From positions 1,762,501 through 1,826,500 of the forward strand of contig NC_022571.1 in NCBI RefSeq assembly GCF_000473995.1: a stretch of DNA of 64,000 nt. The letters run 5' to 3'. The position numbers and the translations under genes are program-made. Below, piece by piece: positions 7,157-15,489 of the stretch (its first letter is position 1; each line of letters opens with the position of its first letter). The notes beneath the pieces were generated by a model that had not been told where the DNA came from, searched no databases, and saw only the letters and a list, made by a program, of their open reading frames with translations. The DNA comes from Clostridium saccharobutylicum DSM 13864. Lineage in GTDB: Bacteria; Bacillota; Clostridia; Clostridiales; Clostridiaceae.

Positions 7157-8626
7157 ATGATAGATCCATTATTGTTAACTGATTTTTATAAAACAATACA
7201 TCATAAGTGTTATGTAGAAGGTCTTACAAAACTTGTAAGCTATTGGACGCCTAGAATGTCTAGAAAAGAAAATATGAATAAAGTTGTTATGTTTGGATTA
7301 CAATCTTTTATAAAAAAATATTTAATAGAATATTTTAATGAAAATTTCTTTAATGTTTCAAAGAAAGAAATTATTAAAGAGTATAAGAGAGTTATATGTA
7401 ATACTATGGGTGATATTGCAGCAGATACTTTTCATATAGAAAAGCTGCATGATTTAGGATATCTTCCTATACAAATTAAAGCAGTTCAGGAGGGGACACG
7501 GGTTAATATAAAAACACCCATGATCGAGATTACCAATACTCATGATGATTTTGCTTGGCTTGTAAATTATTTAGAGACATTTATGAGTTGCAATATATGG
7601 CAGCCTATGGCAAGTGCAACAATTGCATATAGATACAGGGAGATCATGGAAAGATATTTTGATCTTACTGTAGAAAATGGTGATGTAACTAAATCATGTG
7701 GGGATTTTAGTATGAGAGGATTCAGTTCAATTGAAAGTGCACAAGTTAGTAGTGCAGGACATTTACTTTCATTTACTGGAACTGCAACAATCTCATCAAT
7801 ACTTTATTTAGAAAAGTATTATAACTGCAATATTGAAAATGAAGTTGTAGGTATTGGAACTCCATCAACAGAGCATAGTGTAATGTGTAGCTATGGAACT
7901 GATGAACTTAAAGCTTATAAAAGATTAATTAATGAAGTGTTTCCAAGTGGAATATTGAGTATAGTTTCAGATACTTATGATTATTGGAATATTATTACCA
8001 ATATACTTCCAATATTAAAACAAGATATATTAAATCGAGATGGAAAGATAATAATAAGAGGAGACAGTGGAGATCCAATTAAGATAATATGTGGAGATAG
8101 TGGAGCACCTCAAAATAGTCCAGCTTATAAGGGAACAGTAGAGCTTTTGTGGGAGATTTTTGGTGGTCAAATTAATTCTAAGGGCTACAAAGTTTTAAAT
8201 TCTCATATAGGAGCAATTTATGGAGACAGTATTACTGTAGAAAGGTGCGAGGAGATTTGCAATAAACTAATGCAAAAAGGATTTGCAGTAAGTAATTGCA
8301 CATTTGGAATAGGTTCATACACGTATCAATATAATACTCGAGATACTTTTGGATTTGCATTAAAAGCTACTCATGCAATAATAAATGGAGAAGAAAAGTT
8401 TATATTTAAAGATCCTAAGACTGATATAGGAAAGTTTAAAAAATCTCAAAAAGGAATGTGCTATGTATATAAGAATGGCGATGACATTGTATATAAAGAT
8501 GAACTCACTATCAAAGAAGCAGAAGAATATAAAGATAATTTATTAGAAATTGTATTTAAAGATGGAAAATTGATTAAAGATTATTCATTGAAAGAAATTA
8601 GAAATAAACTTTATGGGAAGTTTTAA
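7157..8626 (+). CDS. nadV: Nicotinamide phosphoribosyltransferase-like protein
   Basis: I choose the ATG at 7157 (489 residues), since GAGGTG sits 6-8 bp before it and the family sequence begins MIDPLLLTDFYK. The NAMPT core is clear: DFSMRGFSS, STEHSV (the catalytic His), SDTYDYWN, IIRGDSGDP, GIGSYTYQYNTRD and FKDPKTD. The position that in human NAMPT is Asp219 (GTDT, contacts the nicotinamide amide) reads GTAT here (Ala210), by my alignment from memory. The enzyme should join nicotinamide to PRPP, or possibly to an ADP-ribose pyrophosphate made by the upstream Prs-like protein. A terminator follows. Confidence 0.88.
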   Translation: MIDPLLLTDFYKTIHHKCYVEGLTKLVSYWTPRMSRKENMNKVVMFGLQSFIKKYLIEYFNENFFNVSKKEIIKEYKRVICNTMGDIAADTFHIEKLHDLGYLPIQIKAVQEGTRVNIKTPMIEITNTHDDFAWLVNYLETFMSCNIWQPMASATIAYRYREIMERYFDLTVENGDVTKSCGDFSMRGFSSIESAQVSSAGHLLSFTGTATISSILYLEKYYNCNIENEVVGIGTPSTEHSVMCSYGTDELKAYKRLINEVFPSGILSIVSDTYDYWNIITNILPILKQDILNRDGKIIIRGDSGDPIKIICGDSGAPQNSPAYKGTVELLWEIFGGQINSKGYKVLNSHIGAIYGDSITVERCEEICNKLMQKGFAVSNCTFGIGSYTYQYNTRDTFGFALKATHAIINGEEKFIFKDPKTDIGKFKKSQKGMCYVYKNGDDIVYKDELTIKEAEEYKDNLLEIVFKDGKLIKDYSLKEIRNKLYGKF

Positions 8627-8628
8627 AT

Positions 8629-8727
8629 TTAAGGCACGTGAAAATAAATAATAAGTCCAATTTGATATGGATATTTTTCATCAGGAAAGAAGGCAAATCT
8701 ACTTGTTATTTATTTGAATGTGCCTAA
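8629..8727. repeat. Family A element, short form (A1)
   Basis: About 99 bp, starting TTAAGGCACGTG and ending GAATGTGCCTAA as inverted ends. The inner arms AATAAGTCC and CTTGTTATT are also complementary in part. It lies just behind nadV. Confidence 0.75.
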
Positions 8728-8732
8728 TATAG

Positions 8733-8775
8733 CTGCAGATAATTTTTTGTACAGAGAAATTATCTGCAGTTTTTA
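8733..8775 (+). terminator. Terminator of the NAD cluster
   Basis: A 13-bp stem, CTGCAGATAATTT with AAATTATCTGCAG, is followed by TTTTT. Confidence 0.85.
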
Positions 8776-8779
8776 TAAT

Positions 8780-8840
8780 TTAAGTCACATGAAAGAAAAT
8801 AACAAGTCCAATCTATCATGAATATTTTTCATTATTGTTT
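8780..8840. repeat. Family A element, left half only (A2)
   Basis: It has the left end AAGTCACATG and the arm AATAACAAGTCCA, but no matching right end. It is probably a deletion remnant beside A1. Confidence 0.6.
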
Positions 8841-8952
8841 TTATTAGTGATATATAGTTTATAAGATATTATGAAAAATACTTATATAAAATACTATATA
8901 ACATATGATTAAAATGATAAAATATAGATAATAAATCATTAGGAGGAAATTA

Positions 8953-9441
8953 ATGATTAATGATGCTAATTGTGAAAATAAAGGACTATATGAAATAAGA
9001 AAGGCCAAACTGGAAGACTTAGAATCAATAGTGAGGTTTAACTATAATTTAGCAAAGGAAACTGAAAATAAAGACTTAAATTTAGAAGTTTTAACTAAAG
9101 GTGTTAAAGCTATATTATCAGATAAAAGTAAAGGTCAGTATTATGTTTGCACAATAAATGATGAAGTTATAGGACAAATAATGCATACATATGAATGGAG
9201 CGATTGGAGAAATGGAATGTTTCTTTGGGTTCAAAGTGTATATGTAGATGCTAAGTATAGAAGAAAAGGCATATTTAAAAAATTATACAATTATGTGAAG
9301 CAGATTTGTGATGATGATATAAATATAGCTGGAATAAGACTATATGTAGAAAAAGAAAATTTAAATGCTAAAACCACATATAAATCATTAGGTATGTATG
9401 AATGTAATTATCATATGTATGAATATGAAGTAAATAGATAA
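8953..9441 (+). CDS. GNAT-family N-acetyltransferase
   Basis: This 162-residue protein has the GNAT order: N-terminal IRKAKLEDL, a central VQSVYVDAKYRRKGIFKKLY acetyl-CoA-binding motif A (around residues 95-115), and a C-terminal LYVEKENLNAKTTYKSLGM motif B. AGGAGG lies 8 bp before the ATG. It is monocistronic. The acceptor substrate cannot be predicted. Confidence 0.9.
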   Translation: MINDANCENKGLYEIRKAKLEDLESIVRFNYNLAKETENKDLNLEVLTKGVKAILSDKSKGQYYVCTINDEVIGQIMHTYEWSDWRNGMFLWVQSVYVDAKYRRKGIFKKLYNYVKQICDDDINIAGIRLYVEKENLNAKTTYKSLGMYECNYHMYEYEVNR

Positions 9442-9536
9442 AAAAATGTATAGAATTTTAAGTATGTGAATGCAAATAATAAGCAATAAGTGATGTAAAT
9501 ATAGAAAGGAAGTGAATTTTAGTAGGGAAGATTGAT

Positions 9537-9593
9537 TTAGACACGTGAAAACAGGCTGGCAGATAGATTTGTTATTTATTTGATGTGTCTTAA
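9537..9593. repeat. Family A mini-element (A3)
   Basis: 57 bp with ends TTAGACACGTG and GATGTGTCTTAA. Most of the inside is deleted. It ends only 18 bp before the HisJ-like start codon. Confidence 0.65.
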
Positions 9594-9611
9594 TCCCTAA
9601 CTAAAAAAATT

Positions 9612-10412
9612 ATGAAAAGTGAAAAAATATTAAAAGATGGACACATTCATTCACCATATTGTCCTCATGGAACTAATGATCCTTTTGAATTATACATTGA
9701 ACAAGCGATAAGATGTGGATTAGATGAAATGAGTTTTACTGAACATATGCCATTTACAAGATATTTTACTGATGATAAAAAATTTTTAGATGAATGTTCT
9801 CCATCAAAGGAAATTATAGAAAAATATTTTCATGATTTAGGAAAATTAAAACCAAAATATAAAGATAAAATAAAGATAAATACGGGGTTAGAAGTAGATT
9901 TTATAGATGGATATGAGAATGAAACAAAAGATTTTTTAAATATTTATGGACCTAAATTAGAAGATAGTATATTATCAGTTCATTTTATAAAAGTAAATGA
10001 TGAATATATAGCTATTGATTGGAGACCAGGATTTGAAGAGGCTTTGGAGAAACTTGGAACAGTTGAACGAATATATGATAAATATTACGAAACACTTTTA
10101 AAAGCTGTAAGAGCTGATTTAGGAGAATTTAAACCAAAACGTATAGGACATCCTAATTTGATTAGAATTTTTAATAAATTGTATCCTATAGAATATAAAA
10201 ATAAAGAGCTTTTACAAGAGATTGTGAAGGAAATAAAAAATGGGGACTATGAAGTAGATGTTAATACTGCAGGTCTTAGAAAACCATATTGTAACGAAAT
10301 TTATGTAAGTGATATTTTCAAAGAATTAATAGAAGAATATGGAGTTAAAAAAGTATACGGATCAGATTCACATACAGCAAGTGATGTTGGAAGAGATTTT
10401 GATAAAGAATAA
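9612..10412 (+). CDS. HisJ-family histidinol-phosphatase (PHP domain)
   Basis: The 266-residue protein has the PHP metal sites in order: DGHIHSPYCPHG (residues 9-20), FTEHMPF, a conserved ILSVHF, and GSDSHT near the C-terminus. HisJ removes phosphate from histidinol phosphate in histidine synthesis; related PHP phosphatases act on other phosphoesters. No his gene is nearby. The ATG has no visible Shine-Dalgarno sequence because element A3 ends 18 bp upstream, yet a start further downstream would remove the metal-binding DGHIH. Confidence 0.85.
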   Translation: MKSEKILKDGHIHSPYCPHGTNDPFELYIEQAIRCGLDEMSFTEHMPFTRYFTDDKKFLDECSPSKEIIEKYFHDLGKLKPKYKDKIKINTGLEVDFIDGYENETKDFLNIYGPKLEDSILSVHFIKVNDEYIAIDWRPGFEEALEKLGTVERIYDKYYETLLKAVRADLGEFKPKRIGHPNLIRIFNKLYPIEYKNKELLQEIVKEIKNGDYEVDVNTAGLRKPYCNEIYVSDIFKELIEEYGVKKVYGSDSHTASDVGRDFDKE

Positions 10413-10461
10413 TCATTAAAGATTAAAAAAGGGTATTATTTTATAAATTGGGGAGATATTT

Positions 10462-11073
10462 ATGGAATTAAAGCGAAATAATTTTATAAAGGAAATTACA
10501 TCATTTATTTTTATTGAAGATAAGCCTGAAAAAGCAGATATTATTTTTGTTCCAGGAGGATTATGGCCAGAGCCAATGGAAAAGGCATCTGAGCTTTGGT
10601 TAAATGGATATGCACAGTATATTTTACCGTCAGGAAAATATACATTAAAAAATAATTGTTTCACAAAACCTGCAACAAAATCAGAAAAATATAATAAAAA
10701 GTATGATACGGAATATGAATTTATGAAAGATGTAGGATTATCTTATGGTGTTGATGAAAAGGCAATACTTAAGGAAGATAATGCAACATGGACAAAGGAA
10801 AATGCTTTTAATTCGCGAAAAGTTACGGATGAATTAGATTTAGAAATAAAAAAAGCAATTATTTGTTGCAAATCTTTTCATTCTAAACGTGCTCTTATGT
10901 TTTATAGTTTTGCATATCCTGAAACAAAGTTTATTATATGTCCAGTGGATATAGAAAATATAAATAAAGAAAATTGGTTTGAAACTGAAAACGGAATTGA
11001 TAATGTAATGGGGGAATTATCACGTTGTGGAGGTCAGTTTAAAAAGGCCATACCGATATGGCGTAAGAAATAA
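10462..11073 (+). CDS. DUF218 (YdcF/SanA-like) protein
   Basis: The 203-residue soluble protein matches the DUF218 layout: VPGGLWPEP at the first strand, LPSGKYT, EDNATWTKENAFNS (the conserved family acidic-Asn-Thr-Glu-Asn segment), and CKSFHSKRA. These proteins have a Rossmann-like fold. The E. coli relatives SanA and ElyC affect the envelope, but the biochemical role is not settled. No signal peptide or membrane anchor is present, as in YdcF. The stop TAA overlaps the first bases of repeat A4. Confidence 0.8.
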   Translation: MELKRNNFIKEITSFIFIEDKPEKADIIFVPGGLWPEPMEKASELWLNGYAQYILPSGKYTLKNNCFTKPATKSEKYNKKYDTEYEFMKDVGLSYGVDEKAILKEDNATWTKENAFNSRKVTDELDLEIKKAIICCKSFHSKRALMFYSFAYPETKFIICPVDIENINKENWFETENGIDNVMGELSRCGGQFKKAIPIWRKK

Positions 11074-11240
11074 GGCATATAAAAATGATTTGATATGAAT
11101 TGGTTAAGCAGGCATGTCAAATCTATGATTTGATGATGGTCGCTTGCTTTGTGAGTAGTCAGTTAGCGTATGCGAGTAGAGCTTCCTATAATGAAAAATA
11201 GACCGGAAAATGAACTTGTTATTTTTTTCATGTGCGTAAC
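11070..11240. repeat. Family A element, long form (A4)
   Basis: About 170 bp with left end TAAGGCATAT and right end CATGTGCGTAAC. The inner module is present in reverse orientation. It includes the hairpin TCAAATC-TAT-GATTTGA, where other copies have CCAAATC...GATTTGG, a compensatory base-pair change. The end supplies the DUF218 stop codon. Confidence 0.7.
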
Positions 11241-11290
11241 ATTTAATATGTATTAAATATGAATTAATTTAAGAATAGGCAAGGTGATTT

Positions 11291-12544
11291 ATGAATAATA
11301 ATTTAGGCGTTACTTCAAATAAAATGATATCCATCATACACAAAGCTATTAATGCAGTAGATAAAAGACTTTTGAATCATGGACAGCGTGTAGCATATAT
11401 TATGTTAAATTTATTGAAAGCAGATGGTTCTTATAGTGAAGAAGAAATTTTGAAAATTTGCTTTGTATCAATTCTTCATGATATAGGAGCATACAAGGTT
11501 ACTGAAAGGGACAAGCTTACAGCTGTAGATATAATAACTCCTTTTAATCATGCTATTTATGGAGCGTTGTTTATAAAATATTTTTCTCCACTTGGAGATT
11601 TATACAAGATAGTATTAACTCATCATTTCACGGTTAAATATTATAAAGATAGACATATGGAAATTGTATCTAAAGAGGGATTATTGTTAAACTTTGCCGA
11701 TTATTTAGATAGGATATATTTAAATAAGCAAGTAATTGAAAAGCTACATGAAGAAAAACAAAAAAAACATTATCTAAAAGAACATATTAACTTATTTATA
11801 GAAGCTGATAAAAAATATCAATTTATAGAAAAATTGATAGATGGTACATATATAACTGAATTAGATAGATTCTTCGAAAAAAGATATTTTACTAGAGAAA
11901 AAGTTGTTGCATACAGTAAAATGTTAGCTTATTGCATTGATTTCAGAAGTGAAGCTACAGTAATTCATACTATAACAGTAGAAGCTATAAGTGAACAAAT
12001 AGCTAAAATATATGGCTTGGATGATGAAAAAGTGGAATTAATTAAAGTGGCAGCAACTCTTCATGATATCGGTAAAATAGCAATTCCAGTAGAAATATTA
12101 GAAAAACCAGGAAAACTTACTCAAGAAGAATTTGAAATTATGAAAAGTCATGCAAAGATTGGATATGATATATTAAGTGGAGTAAATATAGATGATATAA
12201 GAGATATAGGGACGCTACATCATGAAAAGTTAGATGGAAATGGATATCCTTTTGGGCTCAAAGCAGAACAAATTTCTGTTGAAATGAGAATAGTAGCAAT
12301 ATCTGATATTGTTAGTGCATTAGTTGGAGTGAGAAGCTATAAAGAAGGTTTCAATAAGGAAAAAATAATAAAAATATTAAAAGAGATGTCAGATAATAAT
12401 AAGATAGATTCAACAATAACACATTTATTTATACAAAATTATGATTATATAGTTGATGAAGCAAAGAAACAGTGTGCTGATTTAATGGATAAATATTTAA
12501 ATATACAAAATGAATATAAAGAAACGTTAAAATATTTTAGTTAA
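11291..12544 (+). CDS. Tandem HD / HD-GYP domain phosphodiesterase
   Basis: The 417-residue protein has two HD domains. The first (residues ~15-190) carries LHDIGAY and THHF. The second (~225-380) carries ATLHDIGKIAIP and the full HD-GYP signature HHEKLDGNGYP, followed by AISDIVSAL. HD-GYP proteins hydrolyse cyclic di-GMP, or related cyclic dinucleotides, in the cytoplasm. No sensory or receiver domain is fused, so the first HD may be regulatory. A bidirectional terminator separates it from the convergent CBS gene. Confidence 0.9.
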   Translation: MNNNLGVTSNKMISIIHKAINAVDKRLLNHGQRVAYIMLNLLKADGSYSEEEILKICFVSILHDIGAYKVTERDKLTAVDIITPFNHAIYGALFIKYFSPLGDLYKIVLTHHFTVKYYKDRHMEIVSKEGLLLNFADYLDRIYLNKQVIEKLHEEKQKKHYLKEHINLFIEADKKYQFIEKLIDGTYITELDRFFEKRYFTREKVVAYSKMLAYCIDFRSEATVIHTITVEAISEQIAKIYGLDDEKVELIKVAATLHDIGKIAIPVEILEKPGKLTQEEFEIMKSHAKIGYDILSGVNIDDIRDIGTLHHEKLDGNGYPFGLKAEQISVEMRIVAISDIVSALVGVRSYKEGFNKEKIIKILKEMSDNNKIDSTITHLFIQNYDYIVDEAKKQCADLMDKYLNIQNEYKETLKYFS

Positions 12545-12570
12545 ATATTATTTGAATGTTATTAAATTAT

Positions 12571-12602
12571 TATAAGAGTAGTCAATAACGACTACTCTTA
12601 TA
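12571..12602. terminator. Bidirectional terminator
   Basis: A perfect 13-bp stem (TATAAGAGTAGTC and complement) with loop AATAAC lies between convergent genes. Confidence 0.9.
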
Positions 12603-12616
12603 ATATTATGGGTAAA

Positions 12617-13045
12617 TTACATTTGGTTTTTTGTTGGTTCAGATATGTTTTTTAGAGCTTCTTCTGCATTGTCCTGTAAAGTAGGTTCTACTGAAATATC
12701 TCCTAAAGAAACTATACCAACAAGATTATCATTTTGAACGATAGGTAATCTTCTTATTTGCTCTTTACTCATTATTTGTGCAGCATCATGAATATTCATA
12801 TCAGGGGTTCCAGTAACAGGATTTGAAGTCATGACATCGCTTATCTTTTGGTTATTTGCATTATTACCTCCTGCTACACATCTTAAGGCAATATCTCTGT
12901 CTGTAACTATTCCAACTAACTTCTCATTATTACATACAGGTACTGATCCTACATCAAACTGTTCCATAATTTGTGCAGCTCTTTCAATGGAATCTTGAGA
13001 ATTTAAACTTACTACATCTTTTGACATTATATCTTTTATAACCAT
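12617..13045 (-). CDS. Twin CBS-domain protein
   Basis: The start is the ATG at 13045, 8 bp after GGAGG; the GTG at 13054 overlaps that Shine-Dalgarno sequence. The 142 residues form two CBS domains (VIKDIMSKDVVSLN... and ISDVMTSNPVTGTP...), each ending in a VGIVTDRDIA or VGIVSLGDIS motif. Such stand-alone CBS pairs bind adenosine nucleotides and regulate partner proteins. The partner is unknown. A short Glu/Lys tail follows. Confidence 0.92.
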   Translation of the reverse strand: MVIKDIMSKDVVSLNSQDSIERAAQIMEQFDVGSVPVCNNEKLVGIVTDRDIALRCVAGGNNANNQKISDVMTSNPVTGTPDMNIHDAAQIMSKEQIRRLPIVQNDNLVGIVSLGDISVEPTLQDNAEEALKNISEPTKNQM

Positions 13046-13263
13046 AATGTTCACCTCCTTAAATATATTTCCCTATGAATATGTTTTTTATTAATATTAA
13101 ATATTAAATTTATTATGTAGAATTATATTTTCAAAAATAATATTACTTTAAATAACCGATAAAAGTAAAAATAAATAACAAATACAACGTTTACATGCAC
13201 GAATACAATTCATAATTAATATATATTACTATAAGGAATTATATATTAAAAGGGGTAGATATT

Positions 13264-13392
13264 ATGGTGTTAGTAGTTATTTTTCTTTGTGCTGTATTAA
13301 TTGGTTTTAATATTATTTATAATACTGACGAGACTCAAGAAAAAGATGACACTATAGAATCAGAAGTAAAAAAGAAGGTAAAGAAACTGTAA
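13264..13392 (+). CDS. Small single-pass membrane protein (42 aa)
   Basis: A short ORF starts at an ATG 7 bp after GGGG. The first ~20 residues are one hydrophobic helix (VLVVIFLCAVLIGFNIIY); the rest is charged, Asp/Glu then Lys-rich (KKKVKKL end). A terminator hairpin (13511-13543) lies further on. I do not recognise the family. The good ribosome-binding site and clean topology support a real gene. Confidence 0.6.
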   Translation: MVLVVIFLCAVLIGFNIIYNTDETQEKDDTIESEVKKKVKKL

Positions 13393-13510
13393 AGTTTACT
13401 TTTAAAGAAGGGATATTAATTATCATTCGATGAAAAATGATTTAGGTATGAGTAAATGTTTATAATAAAAAATAAAATTTTTTTGGGATACGATAAATAT
13501 GGAGCATTTA

Positions 13511-13543
13511 GGCTATCTATATAATTTAGATAGTCTTTTTTAT
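13511..13543 (+). terminator. Terminator after the small membrane protein
   Basis: GGCTATCTA pairs with TAGATAGTC (one G-T pair), followed by TTTTTTAT. Confidence 0.75.
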
Positions 13544-13648
13544 TGTGCAAGAAATTATAGGATTTGTGAGCAATGAAAACATGGTCCTATAGAAATATTC
13601 AAATTTATTTTTTGCTTTTTGGAAATTTATATGAATTTAAAATAATCA

Positions 13649-13677
13649 TTGTAAATGTATACAAGAAGGTGTATTAT
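13649..13677 (+). promoter_or_regulatory. Promoter of the ribose operon
   Basis: TTGTAA (13649-13654) and TATTAT (13672-13677) are 17 bp apart. The rbsR-type operator starts 4 bp after the -10. Confidence 0.8.
13650..13663 (+). promoter_or_regulatory. cre-like site in the ribose promoter
   Basis: TGTAAATGTATACA fits the CcpA consensus TGWAARCGYTWNCW at most positions, but the central CG is TG. It overlaps the -35/-10 spacer, where CcpA would repress. Confidence 0.4.
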
Positions 13678-13680
13678 TTA

Positions 13681-13694
13681 GTTAATCGGTTAAC
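13681..13694. promoter_or_regulatory. RbsR (LacI-family) operator
   Basis: GTTAATCGGTTAAC is a near-perfect palindrome centred on CG, the form used by LacI/RbsR regulators. It lies immediately after the -10, over the expected transcription start. The rbsR gene closes the locus. Confidence 0.8.
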
Positions 13695-13713
13695 CTATAA
13701 TTGGAGGTGTAAT

Positions 13714-14655
13714 ATGAACAAAGTTTGTGTTTTGGGAAGCATAAATATGGATTTAGTTTTTCAAATTGAAAATATGCCTAAAGAGGGCGAAACTATATTA
13801 TCAAAACAATTCGATAAAAATCCAGGGGGAAAGGGCGCTAATCAGGCAGTAGCGGCAAAAAGATCTGGAGCCAGTGTTTATATGATAGGTAAGATTGGAA
13901 ATGATGATAATGGAAGAACTATGGTTGAAGGATTAGAAAATGACGGTATAAATACAAAGTATATTTCAATTGATCCGAATGAACCAACAGGAATGGCAAT
14001 TATAATGGTTAATAGTCAAGGGAATAACTCCATAGTTGTTGAAGCTGGTGCTAACATGAATATAGATAATAATGATATCAAAAATGCAGATGAGGCAATT
14101 ATTAATAGTGATATTATAATTTCTCAATTTGAAACTCCAGATCAATCTGCAATTGAAGCATTTAAAAGAGCTAAGGAGTTAAATAAGATAACTATATTAA
14201 ATCCAGCACCAGCCAAAAAAATAGAAGATGAATTATTAAAATATACAGATATAATAGTTCCTAATGAAACAGAAGTTGAAGTAATTACTGGTGTAAAAGT
14301 TTTTGATTTAGAAAGTGCAAAAAACGCAGGTCAATTATTAATAGAAAAAGGTATTAAGTATGTAATTATAACTTTAGGCGAAAAAGGAGCAGCGCTTATT
14401 TCAAAGGATAGAGCAGAAATAGTACAAGCATTTAAAGTTAATGCAGTGGATACTACAGCAGCAGGTGATAGTTTTATTGGGGGAATAAGTTGTAAAATTG
14501 ATGTTAATGAATTTTCATTTGAAAGTTTACTCAAATCAATCAGATTTGGGAATATGGTTTCATCATTAGCAGTTCAAAAAGAAGGAGCTCAAATTTCAAT
14601 TCCATATTTAAATGATGTATTAGAAGTGTATAAGGATAAGGAGGAGTTAAAATGA
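13714..14655 (+). CDS. rbsK: Ribokinase
   Basis: The start at 13714 follows GGAGG at 9 bp; an open frame extends further upstream but lacks a ribosome-binding site and crosses the promoter. The 313 residues are full length for ribokinase. The PfkB signatures are present: [27 protein letters not shown] (residues ~35-52) and the catalytic [12 protein letters not shown] near residue 250, whose Asp activates the ribose 5-hydroxyl. It converts D-ribose plus ATP to ribose 5-phosphate. It overlaps rbsD by 4 bp (ATGA). Confidence 0.96.
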   Translation: MNKVCVLGSINMDLVFQIENMPKEGETILSKQFDKNPGGKGANQAVAAKRSGASVYMIGKIGNDDNGRTMVEGLENDGINTKYISIDPNEPTGMAIIMVNSQGNNSIVVEAGANMNIDNNDIKNADEAIINSDIIISQFETPDQSAIEAFKRAKELNKITILNPAPAKKIEDELLKYTDIIVPNETEVEVITGVKVFDLESAKNAGQLLIEKGIKYVIITLGEKGAALISKDRAEIVQAFKVNAVDTTAAGDSFIGGISCKIDVNEFSFESLLKSIRFGNMVSSLAVQKEGAQISIPYLNDVLEVYKDKEELK

Positions 14656-15047
14656 AAAAAACAGCTTTATTAAATAGTGATTTATCATCAGTAATTTCAA
14701 AAATGGGACATACAGATTTATTAGCAATAGGGGACTGTGGATTACCAATACCAGAGTGTACTAAAAGAATAGATTTAGCATTAATAAAAAATATTCCGAG
14801 ATTTATTGATACTTTAAAAGTTGTATTATTGGAACTTCAAATTGAAGAAGTTATTATAGCATCAGAACTAGAAAATGAAAATTTAAGTTTATATGAACAA
14901 ATAAAAAAAGAAATAGAAAATGTTAAGATAACAGTGATTTCACATGAGGAATTGAAAGCTTTATTAAAAGATTGTAAAGCAGTTGTAAGAACAGGTGAAC
15001 AAACTCCTTATGCAAATATAATTCTAAGATCAGGAGTTGTATTTTAA
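14652..15047 (+). CDS. rbsD: D-ribose pyranase
   Basis: 131 residues, the normal RbsD size. It shows the conserved [17 protein letters not shown] (with the catalytic His near residue 20) and the C-terminal [17 protein letters not shown]. RbsD interconverts pyranose and furanose forms of ribose so the kinase receives usable sugar. Its start overlaps the rbsK stop, so the two are translationally coupled. A 440-bp gap containing a repeat follows before rbsA. Confidence 0.96.
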   Translation: MKKTALLNSDLSSVISKMGHTDLLAIGDCGLPIPECTKRIDLALIKNIPRFIDTLKVVLLELQIEEVIIASELENENLSLYEQIKKEIENVKITVISHEELKALLKDCKAVVRTGEQTPYANIILRSGVVF

Positions 15048-15103
15048 GGGGATAAATTAAGGGTGATATTTAATTTAATATAGATATTATAATTAGATTT
15101 TAG

Positions 15104-15388
15104 ACTTATGTGATAGCTAACCGAAATAGAGGTCATGCATTTGTTTCGGTTACTGAAAATTTTAATAGATGCTTCTAAGACTGCAAGTTGTACCCGCAAT
15201 GCTTGGTTCATAGACACGCTGTGAACAAGCATGCACGGAACAATATTGCAAAGGAAACTCGACTCACATTCGTTCGCTGAGTAAGTTCAATTAGCCAAAT
15301 CATAGATTTGGAATTTCACTTAAGAAGCATAGCTATTAAAATTTTTAGAGGCAACACTACACAAATGCATGACCTCTATTTCTACTTT
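15104..15388. repeat. Family B element, long form, with family A module inside (B1)
   Basis: The left end is ACTTATGTGATAGCTAACCG followed by arm AGAGGTCATGCATTTGT; the right end holds the complementary arm ACAAATGCATGACCTCT then ATTTCTA. The inside contains GACTCACATTCGTTCGCTGA and CCAAATCATAGATTTGG, the module otherwise found in long family A copies. It splits rbsD from rbsA and could attenuate or end transcription there. Confidence 0.75.
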
Positions 15389-15489
15389 TGGATATATATT
15401 CAAAGCATAAGTGTGATTTATAAATTGGATATCTATAATTAGGATTTTAAATATAAAGTTATATTTTGAGTTTAAGGGGAGGAGATTAA

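Noticed and set aside
13573-13713. Longer ribokinase start upstream
   Set aside because: The extension crosses the promoter and operator, has no ribosome-binding site, and does not look like ribokinase.
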